A DNA stretch of 64,000 bases. Origin: Aspidapion aeneum. Its lineage: Eukaryota; Arthropoda; Insecta; Coleoptera; Brentidae. Positions within the stretch are counted from its first letter, which is position 1. Each line of letters begins with the position of its first letter. Positions 1 to 11,036 of the stretch are shown in pieces. The notes under the pieces are model-generated. The model searched no databases. It saw nothing but the letters and a program-made list of their open reading frames with translations, and had not been told where the DNA came from. A program made the position numbers and the translations under genes. The stretch spans positions 57,650,108 to 57,714,107 of the forward strand of contig OY755044.1 of the NCBI GenBank assembly GCA_963576565.1, read 5' to 3'.

Positions 1-325
1 AACAATTTTGGTGTTGGGTATTTTCGTGATTGAATCTTGAGTACGTTTTGATCAGTCTGTGCGGGGACCGATTATTCATTTTAATGTTTTTGCATACGTT
101 CCACTAAATTAAGAGCGAGTTATGAAAACTATATTTTGAGATTTTTATTTTTTTGTATTTTTTATGCAGGGCGCTCGGTGGTATTTAAAGATACTGCAGT
201 TCGATTTTAAAGTTTTCTTTGTTAATTATACGACGATTGCGACTTAAAAAAAATATATATAAATAATATTTTTTACATTCTTTTTTTTTAAATTTTTTTG
301 TTGCTAAATTTTTTTTAATTTTAAA
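1..325 (+). other. 5' leader of element 1 with possible primer-binding site
   Basis: AT-rich untranslated leader before gag. A TGG at 9-11, where a primer-binding site would begin, is followed by TGTTGGGTATTTTCG; I cannot match this to a specific tRNA 3' end. A homopolymer T/A-rich tract runs from about 240 to 325. No coding signal. Confidence 0.4.
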
Positions 326-1957
326 ATGGATATCCGTGATATCGATTTAATGAGGCCTATTCATTTAACTCAACCGGAGTTATCTTATGAATTAAGAATT
401 CGTGGAGTTATTGCTACGAGACATCAAGATGCAGCACAAAAACGAAAAATGTTAAATCGCAGAATACAAGCGGATAAAAATCGAAATCTTTCTTATTCGG
501 ATCCGCAGTATGAATTCGAAAACGAAAAAAAGGTTATCGAGGAAACCTTAGTAGCTTTAGAAGTTTTAATTTCGGAATTTGAAGGACCACAAACAGACTC
601 TGCTTTTCAGCGCTATCGATCGCGATTAATTCATATTTCGAATCGTATTTGTCGGATTATAATCCCTCTTATAGACCAAGACTCTGTCGTTATTAATTTT
701 AAGCAAGAAGCTTATGCAAAATATTTAGAGCTAGAAGCTAACCTTTTTGAAAAAGCTGCTATTTTTGAACAAAACGACAGCGACTCGAACCTAACTTTGA
801 ACCAAACCGTTTTTCCTGCTCCAACCCCTATCGTTACCCCTGTTTTTACTCAAAGCAAGTCAATACCTGTTCATCAGTGGAATTTGTCATTTTCTGGCGA
901 AGCAGATTATCATGTTGTTCTAGAATTTTTAGATAAAGTTGAGGAATATTGTAAGTCCCGTCGTGTTTCAAAAATAGAGTTATTCGAGAGTGCTGGAGAG
1001 TTATTTTCAGGACCTGCGCATAACTGGTTTAAATCTGCTGTTAATAGAGCTACTAATTGGGAATCATTAGTTTAAATTTGAAAAACCGATTTTTTGCCTG
1101 AAGATTTAGACGATTTAATTTGGGAGGATATTAAAGCAAGAAAACAATATAAAACAGAACCTTTTCATCTTTTTGTTGCTAATATGGAGTCATTATTTAG
1201 ACATTTAGATAGACAACCCTGCGAAACCACAAAGTTAAAATACTTAAGGAAAAATATGTGTGATTTTTATAAATCTCCTCTAGCTTTGGTCAGCATTGAC
1301 TCAATCCTTTCTTTATTGGAAAACTGCCGAAAAATAGAAAATTCAAAAACGACAGACCCTCTTCTGGTTTCTTCTTTCCACTCAAATGATCGAGACAATT
1401 TTTGTGAACCATCAACGTCTGGTTATAACCAAAACCAGAACCATAAAAATAATTTTAAAAATACATCCTTTTTATCTGGAAATTATCGAGGCAATTTTAA
1501 AAACAATCGAGGTCGTGGCAATCAGCATGGCTATCTGAATACCAATCATAATTTAAATTACAGTAACCAGCACAATAAATTTAATTCGAATCGTGGCAGA
1601 TCTTATGGAAATCATCATGACTATTCGAGTAGCAATCATGATTCGCAGTCTAACAGTCAACGTAATAATTTTAGTAATCATCGTGGTAGTTTTCGAGGTA
1701 ATTTTAAAAATAGAAATTCGAGTAGAAATCTTCAAGATAATTTAAATCCGAGTAATAATGTAACTGCTATTAATACTTCAGATACTAATAACAATCCTAA
1801 AACAGTTCAATCTAGTGAGTCTTCTAAGATAGTGTGTTGGAATTGTGGATTACCCAATCATGTTTTCTCGTCATGTAAAGCTCCGAAAAATAAATTTTGT
1901 TACCGATGTGGAAAATCCAATGTAACAACTCGTGATTGCAATTGTTCAAAAAACTAG
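326..1957 (+). pseudogene. gag: gag of element 1, interrupted by two in-frame stop codons
   Basis: Structural nucleocapsid/capsid polyprotein of a Ty3/Gypsy element. The frame opens at ATG 326 and is one continuous frame to 1957 except for TAA at 1073-1075 and TGA at 1079-1081. The N-terminus has a SAP-like pattern (PELSYELRIRGV, about residues 16-27). The middle (about 850-1075) resembles the capsid region of the second Gypsy gag. From about 1430 to 1740 there is a long Asn/Arg/Gly/Ser-rich low-complexity tract with repeated RGN/RGR motifs. The C-terminus carries two CCHC-type zinc-knuckle motifs (CWNCGLPNHVFSSC and CYRCGKSNVTTRDC), the second without its histidine. The two nonsense codons lie six bases apart inside the capsid region, so this copy is dead. 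The -1 frameshift heptamer sits directly before the gag stop. Confidence 0.9.
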
Positions 1958-4900
1958 TTTCGAGGACCTTTGGTAACGGTCGACGAACTCCTTGTAATTT
2001 TAAGGCCGAGAATAATAAAAGAAAATTTTTTTGTCAGTTTGAATGGGACAATTGGAAGAAATTTGTTTATGATTTTTATAATAAAGTTAAAGTATCGGAA
2101 TTTGGTAATAAAGAAAATTTAAGTACCGTTGAATCGAATTTGGTTTCTAATGATAGTTCTTTAGCTCCATTATTTGTTGGTTTACCTCATGATAATAGGC
2201 CTTATATTGAGATAAATATTTTTGATACATTAGTTACTGCACTTTTAGATAGTGGTGCAAATCACAGTGTGCTTGGCAGGAAATCTTTAGACTTAATAGC
2301 AAAATTTGAACTTGAAGTTGACAGTTTTGGAAAAAATAACCCGGTGTACACAGCTAGTGGACAACCACAAGAAGTTGTGGGTGTAATCTATTTGCCGATA
2401 TGTGCTGATAATCTATGTAAGATTACAAAAGTTTTAGTTGTACCTTCATTATCGCATGGATTAATTTTGGGAAGTGACTTTTGTCGAAACTTTAACGTTA
2501 AGATTGATTTTGAGGATAATTCTTGGACAGTTTGTAGTTCTGTCAGTAATTTTGTTTTCTCTGTTTCTTCGGAGGACAAAGATACGTCTCTGGGCATTGA
2601 AAGTCAAAACTTTTCAGAAAGTGAGTTGCGAGACATCGAAAAAATTAAATTAGCTTATGAAGCTATCAGTTGTAAAGATAAACTAGGACGCACAGATAAA
2701 CTTGTATTTAATATTGATACGGGAGATGCTCCACCATTCAGAGAACGACAATATCCTTTGTCACCTTTTATGATGAACATACTAAATAAAGAACTAGATG
2801 AAATGCTCGCCTTAAATGTGGTTGAACCATCACATAGCTCTTATAATTCTCCGGTCTTGTTAGTTAAGAAAGCAAACGATGAATACCGTTTCTGTTTTGA
2901 CGGACGTCGTCTAAATAAAATAACAAAGCAATATGCATATCCTCTGCCTAGAGTAGATACTATTTTAAACACTTTGCGTGATGCACGTTATATCTCTTCC
3001 ATTGATCTTAGAAAAGCTTTTTGGCAGATACCCCTGCACCCTGATTGTAAAGAAAAAACTGCTTTCTCTGTACCAGGTCGTGGTCTATTCCATTTTAATG
3101 TTGTTCCGTTCGGTTTACGTAACTCTGCTCAATGTCAGCAAAGTTTAATGGATAAAGTTTTAACCCCAAAGCTTTCTCCTAAGGTGTTTTGCTATTTGGA
3201 TGACATAATTGTTACTTCCAGTAGTTTTTCTGAACATATTTCACTGTTATATGAAGTGTTAGAAAAATTGAAAAATGCAAATTTAACTGTTAACCTTGGG
3301 AAATGTCAACTTTTTAAGTCAAGTCTCAAGTACCTTGGTTATGTAGTGGACTGCTCGGGATTACGTACCGACAGTGACAAGGTTGCTGCTATAGTGAATT
3401 TTCCTCAGTGTAAAACTACTACTGAGATCAAACGTTTTGTTGGTATGGCTTTTTGGTATAGAAAGTTTATTAAAGGCTTTTCTACTCTTGTTTCACCGTT
3501 GAACGATTTGTTGAAAGGTAAAAAGAAAGGTCAAACTGTGAAATGGACTCCTGACGCGGATAGTGCTTTTATTAAGTTAAAAGAGGCTCTGGTCTCTGCT
3601 CCAATTTTATGCAGCCCCGATTTTGATATTCCTTTTATTATTCAGGCTGATGCTTCTAATACCGGTTTGGGCGGTGTGCTTTTGCAAGAAATAGATGGCT
3701 CAGAAAGAGTTATAGCTTACGCTAGTAGATCTTTATCTCGAACAGAACGTAATTATACTGTGACTGAAAGAGAATGTCTTGCTGTAATTTTTTCCTTATC
3801 AAAATTTAGGCCCTATGTGGAGGGTACTGCAAATCTAAAAATTATTACCGATCACTATTCACTTTTATGGTTAAATAATATGAAAGAACCAACTGGAAGA
3901 TTAGCCAGATGGGCCGTTCAATTGCAACAGTATGATTATACTATTACTCATAGAAAAGGATCATTAAATGTAGTTCCAGATTGTTTGTCCAGGATCCCTT
4001 CTGATAATCTAGTTAATAACGACCATGAGAATGTTGATGTTTTAGCTTTGACTAATTTTGAGACACAGAAATTAGATATCCGTTTAGAAAACCTTGACCC
4101 TTTTTATTTAAAGATGCAACAAGATATTTTATCAAAACCTGAAATATTTCCTAATTGGTGCGGTTAAAATAATTTTGTTTACAAGCACGTTTCCTTAAAA
4201 ACTAAATTTAAATCTAATTTGACCCCCTGGAAAATTTTAGTTCCAAAAAGTCAAGTTCAAGAAATAATTAGGAAACATCATGACCCTGTTGTAGCAGGTC
4301 ACTTTGGATTTTTTAAGACCATTAGTAGAATTCAGGAAACTTATTATTGGAAAGAAATCAGAAAAGATGTAGCTAAATATATCAGATCTTGTGTAGTATG
4401 TGGAGAACAAAAGGCATCAAATGAAGCTAGAATGGGTTTAATGGGTGCTGAGAAGTCTTGTAACTTTCCATTTCAAATTATTGCAGTAGATATTATCGGT
4501 CCTCTGCCTAGAAGTCGTTCTGGTTTTAGTCACTTGTTAGTTGTGGGCGATTGGTTTTCTAAGTATACAATACTACATCCTTTAAGAAAAGCTGAAGCAA
4601 GTAAGATTTGTCAGTTCATGGAAAAGGAAATATTTTTGGTACATGGAGTACCCCAATTTATTATCTGCGACAATGGCAGCCAGTTCGCTGGAAAGGTTTT
4701 TAAGAAAATGGCCGAAAAATATGAAGTTCAGAAAATTTGGTTTAATGCTCGTTATCATCCCCAGACTAATTTTGTTGAAAGGTCAAATAGAGTAGTTGGT
4801 ACAGCTATACGTAGCTATATTAAAGAGCATAGAGATTGGGATCAACACTTGTCAGGGATACAATTTGCTATTAATTCATCGGTTCATGAAGTTACACAGT

Positions 4901-5358
4901 TTAGTCCTAATTTTATGAATTTTGGTCGCAATGTTCCTATTACTGGAAAGTATTATGGTGAAATTATAGATACTGAAGATCTTGAACTTTTGTCCAGAGA
5001 GCGCGTTCAGTTTTGTGATAATTTAAAAGGACTTTCGGAAATATATGAAAATGTTAAGAAAAAGCTTCATCAAGCATATGAGAGAAATAAACGCCAATAT
5101 AATTTGAGAAAACGTGATGTTCAGTTTAATGTCGGAGATAAAGTATGGAAGCGTAATAAGGTGTTGTCTGACGCATCAAATCAATTTGCTGCCAAATTGG
5201 CAAAGAAATATGTTCTATGTAAGATTTCTAAAAAGATTTCTCGATTAATATATCGGCTAGTTCATATTGACGGTTCTAATGCAGGCGAATGGCACATTAA
5301 GGATTTGAAGCCTTATCTTGGTTCGAATTCTGACGTTTCCGTAGGCTCTGATAATTAG
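1936..5358 (+). pseudogene. pol: pol of element 1 (protease, RT, RNase H, integrase) with one in-frame stop
   Basis: Polyprotein that copies the element RNA and inserts the cDNA. Read in the -1 frame relative to gag; the frame overlaps the gag end, so translation would enter by frameshifting rather than at the ATG at 1936. Order: aspartic protease (LLDSGANHSVLG, around residue 103), RT with catalytic YLDD around residue 420, RNase H (ADAS around 571, TDHYSLLWL around 638), a TAA stop at 4165-4167, then the integrase. The integrase has an HHCC zinc finger (HH...GHFG...CVVC) and a D,D,E core (AVDIIGP, CDNGSQF, VERSNR). Its C-terminus is a degenerate form of the GPY/F module. The stop separates RNase H from integrase without a frame change, so it is a single nonsense mutation. 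Confidence 0.92.
1948..1954 (+). promoter_or_regulatory. -1 ribosomal frameshift heptamer A AAA AAC
   Basis: The gag codons read TCA AAA AAC TAG, giving the X XXY YYZ slippery heptamer A AAA AAC in gag phase immediately before the gag stop at 1955-1957. The pol frame is the -1 frame and is open across this site. This is the textbook arrangement for retroelement gag-pol expression. A downstream stem-loop or pseudoknot was not resolved by eye. Confidence 0.8.
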
Positions 5359-6031
5359 TTTTGAGTATTTTGTAGGCGGTTGAGTGTTATTTTTGAAAGA
5401 AAAAATTGAAAATTAAGTACCGAGTTACATGTTTTAGAGTGACCAGAATTTTGAGTAAAGATGCAAATAAGTTTCGTGGTGAGGAAGTGTATTTGGGTAC
5501 CCCAGTCATTTGCGAATTTCCCCTGTGTAATACTGCAGTCGATTCCCCATTAGCTTATTGATATTGTTTAAGGTATGTAGTTTCGATATCTTCGATTTTT
5601 GAGTATGAGCAATATGGTTATCATGTTTTAGTTGCCTTGTGAAGTCTTTGTAGATTAGTCCCTACTTATTTTGTCCCTTTCCTAATTTAGACTGACCGAT
5701 AGTGACTCCAATTTTGGCGGGTGATACACGAAAGATATCAAGCTTCTATAAAGAATCATTCCAAGGAACCCCTATTTGCACATAAAATGAATTTGTGTAT
5801 GCTCATAAATACCTTTGGTAATGAATACCTGGCCAGTATTTGTTTCATAGCAACTTTCTCTTAAGTTAATATTTTTTTACCACTTAGGTTAATAGTTTGT
5901 TAGTATAGATGTACAATTTAATCCTATGGAAATATTCTTGTTTCTAACTTCCCATTTTTAACTAGTAGTATTCATACTGCATAAATAAAATTTGTTTTTC
6001 CCCAAATTTTATTCTTTTAGGAGAGGGGTGG
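5359..6031 (+). other. 3' untranslated region and polypurine tract of element 1
   Basis: No open frame of note and no envelope gene. The stretch ends in a purine-rich run at about 6019-6031 (GGAGAGGGGTGG), directly followed by TGTAAC. This is the expected polypurine tract next to the 3' LTR, and the layout matches element 2, where a G-rich run precedes TGTAAC at 33604. Confidence 0.65.
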
Positions 6032-6159
6032 TGTAACGATTTTTTTCTTAACCCTAATAGCAAGTAACGTTTTTAACAAAAAAAATTAAAATACTTGTAA
6101 GACCCTGTACAAATAGAAATAAATCAAAGAATTATCCACATAAAAAAAAAGACAGTATC

Positions 6160-6235
6160 GTCGGTGGAGCGATCCTCCGGTGGCTGCTTGTGGTGCGTGA
6201 GCGTTTGACGCCTTGTCCACTGGACCACGGTGCTT
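6160..6235 (-). other. tRNA-like sequence inside the LTR region
   Basis: On the minus strand the sequence holds an A-box-like TGGTCCAGTGG followed by ACAAGGCGTC, resembling the D-arm region of arthropod tRNA-Arg. A weak B-box-like GAGGATCGCTCC follows about 40 bases later. The anticodon arm does not fold well, so this is not called as a tRNA gene. It may be a tRNA-derived SINE head, a decayed tRNA or coincidence. Confidence 0.3.
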
Positions 6236-6677
6236 CATGATAAAGTTTGTTTCAACAAGCGTTGTTTAGAGTCGCTTTACGGCACGTTCCCCACTTCGTC
6301 GCGCGGCTGTATTCAGACTGATCCAAGCTGCTTTGTTCGGTCAGGGAAACCCGCCGTCTCTTTTCAAATGCACGTAGCCGAGAGAGTCAGCTACATGCGG
6401 ATTCTCGATGTAGTTTAACTTCTATATGGTAACCGAACTACCTTGTTTTTGCTATAGCAAGGTCTCGTTAGATCGCAGGATTTTGTGTGTTTCAGAGAGA
6501 GCATTTTAACACCATTATAATATGTGCTAATAAAATATATTAAAAACTTATTTTAACCAAGCATAACTGCTACTCAAAATGTTGTAAAACTTACAGAAAT
6601 TGTACAGTGTTTTGTAACAGAGTTAGTTTCGTGAAAAATGCTGGTGTGATTAAAAAGGTGGACCATTGTTCATTACT

Positions 6678-6943
6678 GGCCATTCCATTTTATGAAGGCC
6701 ATTCCATTTTATGAAGTCCATTCCATTTTATGAAGCCCATTCCATTTTCTGAAGGCCATTCCATTTTATGAAGCCCATTCCATTTTATGAAGTCCATTCC
6801 ATTTTATGAAGCCCATTCCATTTTCTGAAGGCCATTCCATTTTATGAAGCCCATTCCATTTTATGAAGGCCATTCCATTTTATCAAGCCCATTCCATTTT
6901 ATGAAGTCCATTCCATTTTATGAAGCCCATTCCATTTTTTGGA
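6678..6943. repeat. 19-bp minisatellite, 14 copies with a four-unit higher-order period
   Basis: Fourteen head-to-tail 19-bp units of the form GNCCATTCCATTTTATGAA. The first bases vary as GG, GC or GT, and every fourth unit in the first half has TCTGAA instead of TATGAA. This gives a 76-bp higher-order repeat over units 1-8. The last unit is diverged. There is no coding potential. Confidence 0.95.
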
Positions 6944-7297
6944 GCTCGTTTTCGGGGATCCGTATATGTTTTGAAGCCCGTACATCACACATACTTTGAG
7001 CAGAAGCCCGTAATTGTTAACTGAAGTGAAAGCCATGTTGTACTAGTCGATGTTACTGCTTTCTTTTTGTTTTGCTGTCCCGTTTTGAAATCTGTTTTGT
7101 TGAAGTACCGACCACACTACCTACTCAAATCTTTTGAGGACTCAACCTCCAGCGTGGGATTTGGCAGATAAGATTTAATACCTATTTTTACTAACCATTT
7201 TATTTAACTGTGATATATTTCCTTTTTATAGCACTGGTTATTATTTGTTAATATTTTTGGTAAACCTATTTATTGCCCTTGTTAAGATCTGGCAACA

Positions 7298-7920
7298 ATG
7301 CACCCTTGTTGAGTAGATGCGCATTTACCCTCCCAAGGTATTAATTTTTCTTAGGTCCCTAAAATATATTATATTTTTTTGTTTTTAGCCAAATAGGTAC
7401 ATACTTTTTATTTAGGTAATTCGATAATTTTTTGTTGTGGCTTGATTTTATCGTCCGTGTATTTTCTTCTTACTTTTTATTAACATAAAATAATAAGATA
7501 AATTCTTTTATTGAAATAAAAAACCAACTCTTTATAAATAGAAATTAAATTACATTCTTGAGATAATAAAAATAAATGGTAATGAACATTCTGTGATAAG
7601 AAATAAGGATATAAAATAATATTTTTAATCGATAGCTATATAATTAAGTATTTAGGTTAAAAGATCCTTATATATTTATTTTTTTGTAAATTTCCTTCTT
7701 GCAAGTCGTTTGCTGATAAAAATAATTAGAGACTATTTTTTAAAAAACCTTTTGCGTTTTAATCAAACATTCACCATCTTTATTAATACTTAGTGAATAA
7801 TACAAGGTTCACTAAGATCTCGATACATTCTTTCTATTTTACTTTTAAGCTTGTATTGGCGCCCTTTAGGCAAAAGAAAGTTAATTTATTTCACATGAAT
7901 ATTGTTGAGTTTTTTTTTGA
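7298..7920. other. AT-rich stretch without recognisable features
   Basis: Low-complexity AT-rich DNA with no open frame, repeat or splice-flanked coding segment that I could support. Confidence 0.5.
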
Positions 7921-7964
7921 GGTGAACACCACGACCTCAGTCCCAACTGAGCTACCGAGAGCAT
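7921..7964 (-). repeat. tRNA-derived SINE head or tRNA-like fragment
   Basis: The minus strand reads GCTCTCGGTAGCTCAGTTGG followed by GACTGAGG. TAGCTCAGTTGG is an excellent RNA polymerase III A box in the position it has in real tRNAs. No convincing B box follows, so this is probably a SINE or a tRNA pseudogene fragment. Confidence 0.4.
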
Positions 7965-8072
7965 TTTAGTTTGTAACAAAAAACCGTTACAAGGGTGCCC
8001 ACGCATGATTAAGTACTAAGGCGGCAAAGGCAAATCGGCTTTCTAAGAAAAACGCGAGTTAAGACGGACGTG

Positions 8073-8175
8073 AGGACTATACAGGACCCTACAGGCAGGA
8101 CTATACAGGACTTGTACAGGACTATACAGGACTTGTACAGGACTATATAGGACATGTAGAGGACTATACAGGACC
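8073..8175. repeat. Tandem array of about 21 bp with ACAGGAC core
   Basis: About five imperfect copies of AGGACTATACAGGACTTGTAC. The sequence after it (8187-8222, ending in TACAAATTTGGTTCAGCT) recurs nearly unchanged at about 42614-42650. There it is again preceded by short ATACAGGAC motifs, so the array and its tail belong to one dispersed repeat family. Confidence 0.75.
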
Positions 8176-8300
8176 AAAAATTAATTAAAGTCCTGTAGGA
8201 TGGTGTACAAATTTGGTTCAGCTGATCGCCCCTCGAGTTTCCTCATATCATACATTACTTAAATCTTTTTCCGATCTAAATATTAAACCTATTAAAGTCG

Positions 8301-8370
8301 CTTCCCTCGGTGGCGCAATAGTCTAAGCTACTAATTGTAGGCTAGGCTACAAATTTCCGCACTTTTTTTG
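8301..8370 (+). repeat. tRNA-like SINE head
   Basis: CCCTCGGTGGCGCAATAGTC followed by TAAGCTACTAATTGTAGGC has an A-box-like TGGCGCAATAG and the TAAGCTACNAATTGTAGGC pattern seen in tRNA-derived SINEs. It lies about 340 bp from a tRNA-like fragment in the opposite orientation. No clear 3' tail was found. Confidence 0.35.
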
Positions 8371-10725
8371 AATTGGTTCGGTTAGGTTTATGACTTTTGA
8401 CCTAATTACTCGATTAAACAAGTGTTTACTACGAGTATTTTAGACATTATTTCATACATATTAAAGATGACCAAGAGTTTTAAAAAGTAGGCATGTATTA
8501 GTAAACATAAATATTATTTTTCAAATTAGATCAAATTTTTATTAAGTTAAGAAATAACTGTACTAAAACATTAATTAAAAAGTGGTTTGGTTAGTTATTA
8601 TTTAAAAAAAAAACTTTAATTAAGTACACGTTTGCATTTTCACAATTATAACAATATAACCATCAAAATGGAGTTATTTTTATTTTATGTTTGGATATAT
8701 TGGGAGTTTGACTTTTGAGCAGTCTAGTTTTGTAACCGTGTAACCAAATTAAATATAAATATTACGTCAGTTTAAACAAATAAGTTGTATAGTTTTAGTG
8801 TACAGTAGCCATCTTGAATTTTAAAAAATCCCTATTATTCTTTATTTGCATTTAAAGCCTTAAGAAAGGTATCGGTTTCTTATTCCAATTGATTAATAAC
8901 TGACCTACCAAAATAACAATAGACGGCTTCGCTGGTTAGTCCTGACTTGCACGTGTCATAGCGTAAAAAAATCGCCTTAACAAGGGAGAATTGTTTATAA
9001 AACATGTATACCAAATTTCATTAAAATTGGTTAAGTACTACCTGAAATAAGCGATAAAAACCTTGTACCTTTTGTATTGATGTACTGATGTAAGCGCAGT
9101 GTTTTAACTAAAAGAAAATATATAAATACCTCTCAGCTTTTAATTGTCTGCTATGTTTATTTTATATTTGCGATCATTTTTGATTAGTTGGATTTAAAAG
9201 CTTATTTACTTTACATATATTTTAAATTTTTCGGTACCTAGTAAAATATTTAGCTGCATTTTAAATATGAAATGTTTTTATAGGTCACCCGGTACATCGG
9301 TAGCTAAAATTTTGAGGATTTACTACTCCTTAATCTTGTAATACAAAACTGCTAAATTATAACAATTGGTCCCACTGTGCGACGACACTACACGCGATCA
9401 TCGCCACTGCCAAGGCGTGCTGTGCAGTCTATAACGGCGGCGTTGCCGGGCTTCAGTTTAAATCTTGTGGCAAAAATTTTTTAGTCGGCCAAAACGATCG
9501 GAAAGCTAATTGAAAAAATCGGCCCCCTGGTTCAAATTTTTTTTTCGACAGTCGACGGTTTGTTTTTGTTGGCTTCCGTAAAATAATAATTAGCGTCGTC
9601 GAGGGCGAACAAACTACTTGGTTACTTAAATGCTCTTGTCTAAATTTCTTGTAGCATTTTGAATGTATCAAAACAAAATGGGTGCAATTGGGCTTCCTAA
9701 CATAAAGCATTAATTATTACTTAATTATATTAAAAACAAAAATAATGCATCGCTTATACAGGCAGTATAAAAATTTTCAAAAACCATCAAAATAATACCT
9801 TAAAATCAAGACGTTTATGTAAAAAAAACGTGGCTTATGCATTTGCTATTTTTTACCAACATTAAATAAAAGTTATTTCTTGGTAAAGAGTCCTCTACTC
9901 TGCTGAAGCCGCTACTGAATTTATGACTTGACTTGAAAAAATTTTGGATTTAAAGAAAAAGAATTGTACTCCTATCATAATTTTTCTATTTAATTTTGGT
10001 TTAGAAAAAGTCCAAATTTGTTAAATTTTATTAATTTAAAAAAGTTCACAGGGCGTGTGTAGGTTAGGATACATTCGCGATCAATAGACCAGGATTGGGT
10101 TAAAACCGATTTGGATTTCCCGATGGATGACAGGGGAGATCACTTAATAAAATACAAGTTTAGGGTCACTTACTCGAACTATAAGAAATTATACCAATAT
10201 GCCATCCGGTCTTTCAGTGTCCTAACCTATTTGCATTCAATTGGCAAAAGTTCGATTAACACCGATTTCGACCACTCGAAGGAAAGGCTAATAAATGGGC
10301 AATTTATTTAAATAGGAGCTATTTTGACTACGCGTTATGTTGAACATTTGCTGTTATAGTACGCATCAATTAGATACACGCTATTAAACATGAACTGTTT
10401 TGAGACGCCCGATTTTAAAACAGAGCCACGCTCTGCTCTCTAAAAAATAAAAAAATACAGCATCAGTTACCACATAATTACGTCAGTGAAGTCACACAGT
10501 ATTTCGAATACAAGATACACAATATGCCACATTTGTACCTTCCTAGCCTGCGCAGCAATGACTAGAGACGGTACTAGTTTCAAGGAAAATTTTTTATTTG
10601 AGATAATACCAAAAATGTGTTATTTGGGTGTACTGCAACGTGCTGATTAGATTTTGGTTAAAATTTATGTGTGCTAATGACAGTTTTTTGACAGTTAAAA
10701 AATTTTAAAAAACTTTTTACCGGAG
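8371..10725. other. Non-coding stretch, no gene recognised
   Basis: AT-rich DNA with short open frames (for example 66 codons at 10111-10311) that show no family motif and no splice context. The only interpretable signal is a lone Transib-like end at 9373-9384, listed separately. No upstream exon of the pickpocket gene could be recognised here. Confidence 0.45.
9373..9384. repeat. Solitary Transib-like terminus
   Basis: CACTGTG is followed directly by CGACG. This matches the right end and CGNCG-type target of the intact Transib-like element at 10731-12820. No partner left end was found upstream, so it may be a relic or chance. Confidence 0.35.
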
Positions 10726-10991
10726 CGTCGCACAGTGCGGACTCCTGTGGGCAATATTCGAAAAACTGAGGTTACATTTTAAAAGTTTTAATATTGCAAA
10801 AATATAGATAAATGTCCAGTTTATCTGTAATCATAACCTATTATTTAGTCACACTTGCGAAAGTGAACAAAATAAATAGTTAAAGTCGTTATTTTAAAAC
10901 AGGTACAAAAAAATCGTATAAAATACCTATCAGAAAATTAATTTTACTGGTTCTGCATTTAAATATAAAAAAAATAACTTTACGTATTACA

Positions 10992-11036
10992 GATATATAT
11001 ATATATATATATATAATAATATAATATAATATATAT
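10992..11036. repeat. AT dinucleotide microsatellite
   Basis: Run of AT repeats with two interruptions, inside the Transib-like element. Confidence 0.9.

Larger units (their letters stand above)
1..7297 (+). mobile_element. Ty3/Gypsy LTR retrotransposon, old and inactive copy (element 1)
   Basis: The order gag, protease, reverse transcriptase, RNase H, integrase is read on the + strand, followed by a purine tract and an LTR-like start (TGTAAC at 6032). Protease before RT and integrase last is the Ty3/Gypsy order. The 5' LTR is essentially outside the window: the first bases (AACA, then ATTT, then TGG...) may be its last four bases, a spacer and the primer-binding site. Gag has two in-frame stops and pol has one, so this copy cannot make its proteins. 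No envelope ORF is seen. The gag resembles that of the element at 24.0-37.07 kb, so both belong to one lineage, but the LTRs are unrelated in sequence. The right border is a guess based on a matching AACA end at 7294-7297. Confidence 0.85.
6032..7297 (+). repeat. 3' LTR of element 1 (right border uncertain)
   Basis: Begins TGTAAC right after the purine tract. It contains an AATAAA at about 6119 and a C/G-richer stretch at 6160-6420, then a 19-bp minisatellite. The 5' LTR lies outside the window, so the end cannot be set by comparison. The end proposed here rests on only four bases (AACA) that match the first bases of the window, so it is weak. The minisatellite may be inside the LTR or in the flank. 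Confidence 0.4.

Noticed and set aside
6230..6418. 62-codon frame in the LTR of element 1
   Set aside because: Short, no domain, and inside a probable LTR; it more likely reflects the GC-richer U5-like segment.
7921..8370. Functional tRNA genes
   Set aside because: Good A-box matches but no cloverleaf or reliable B box, so only tRNA-like fragments are listed.
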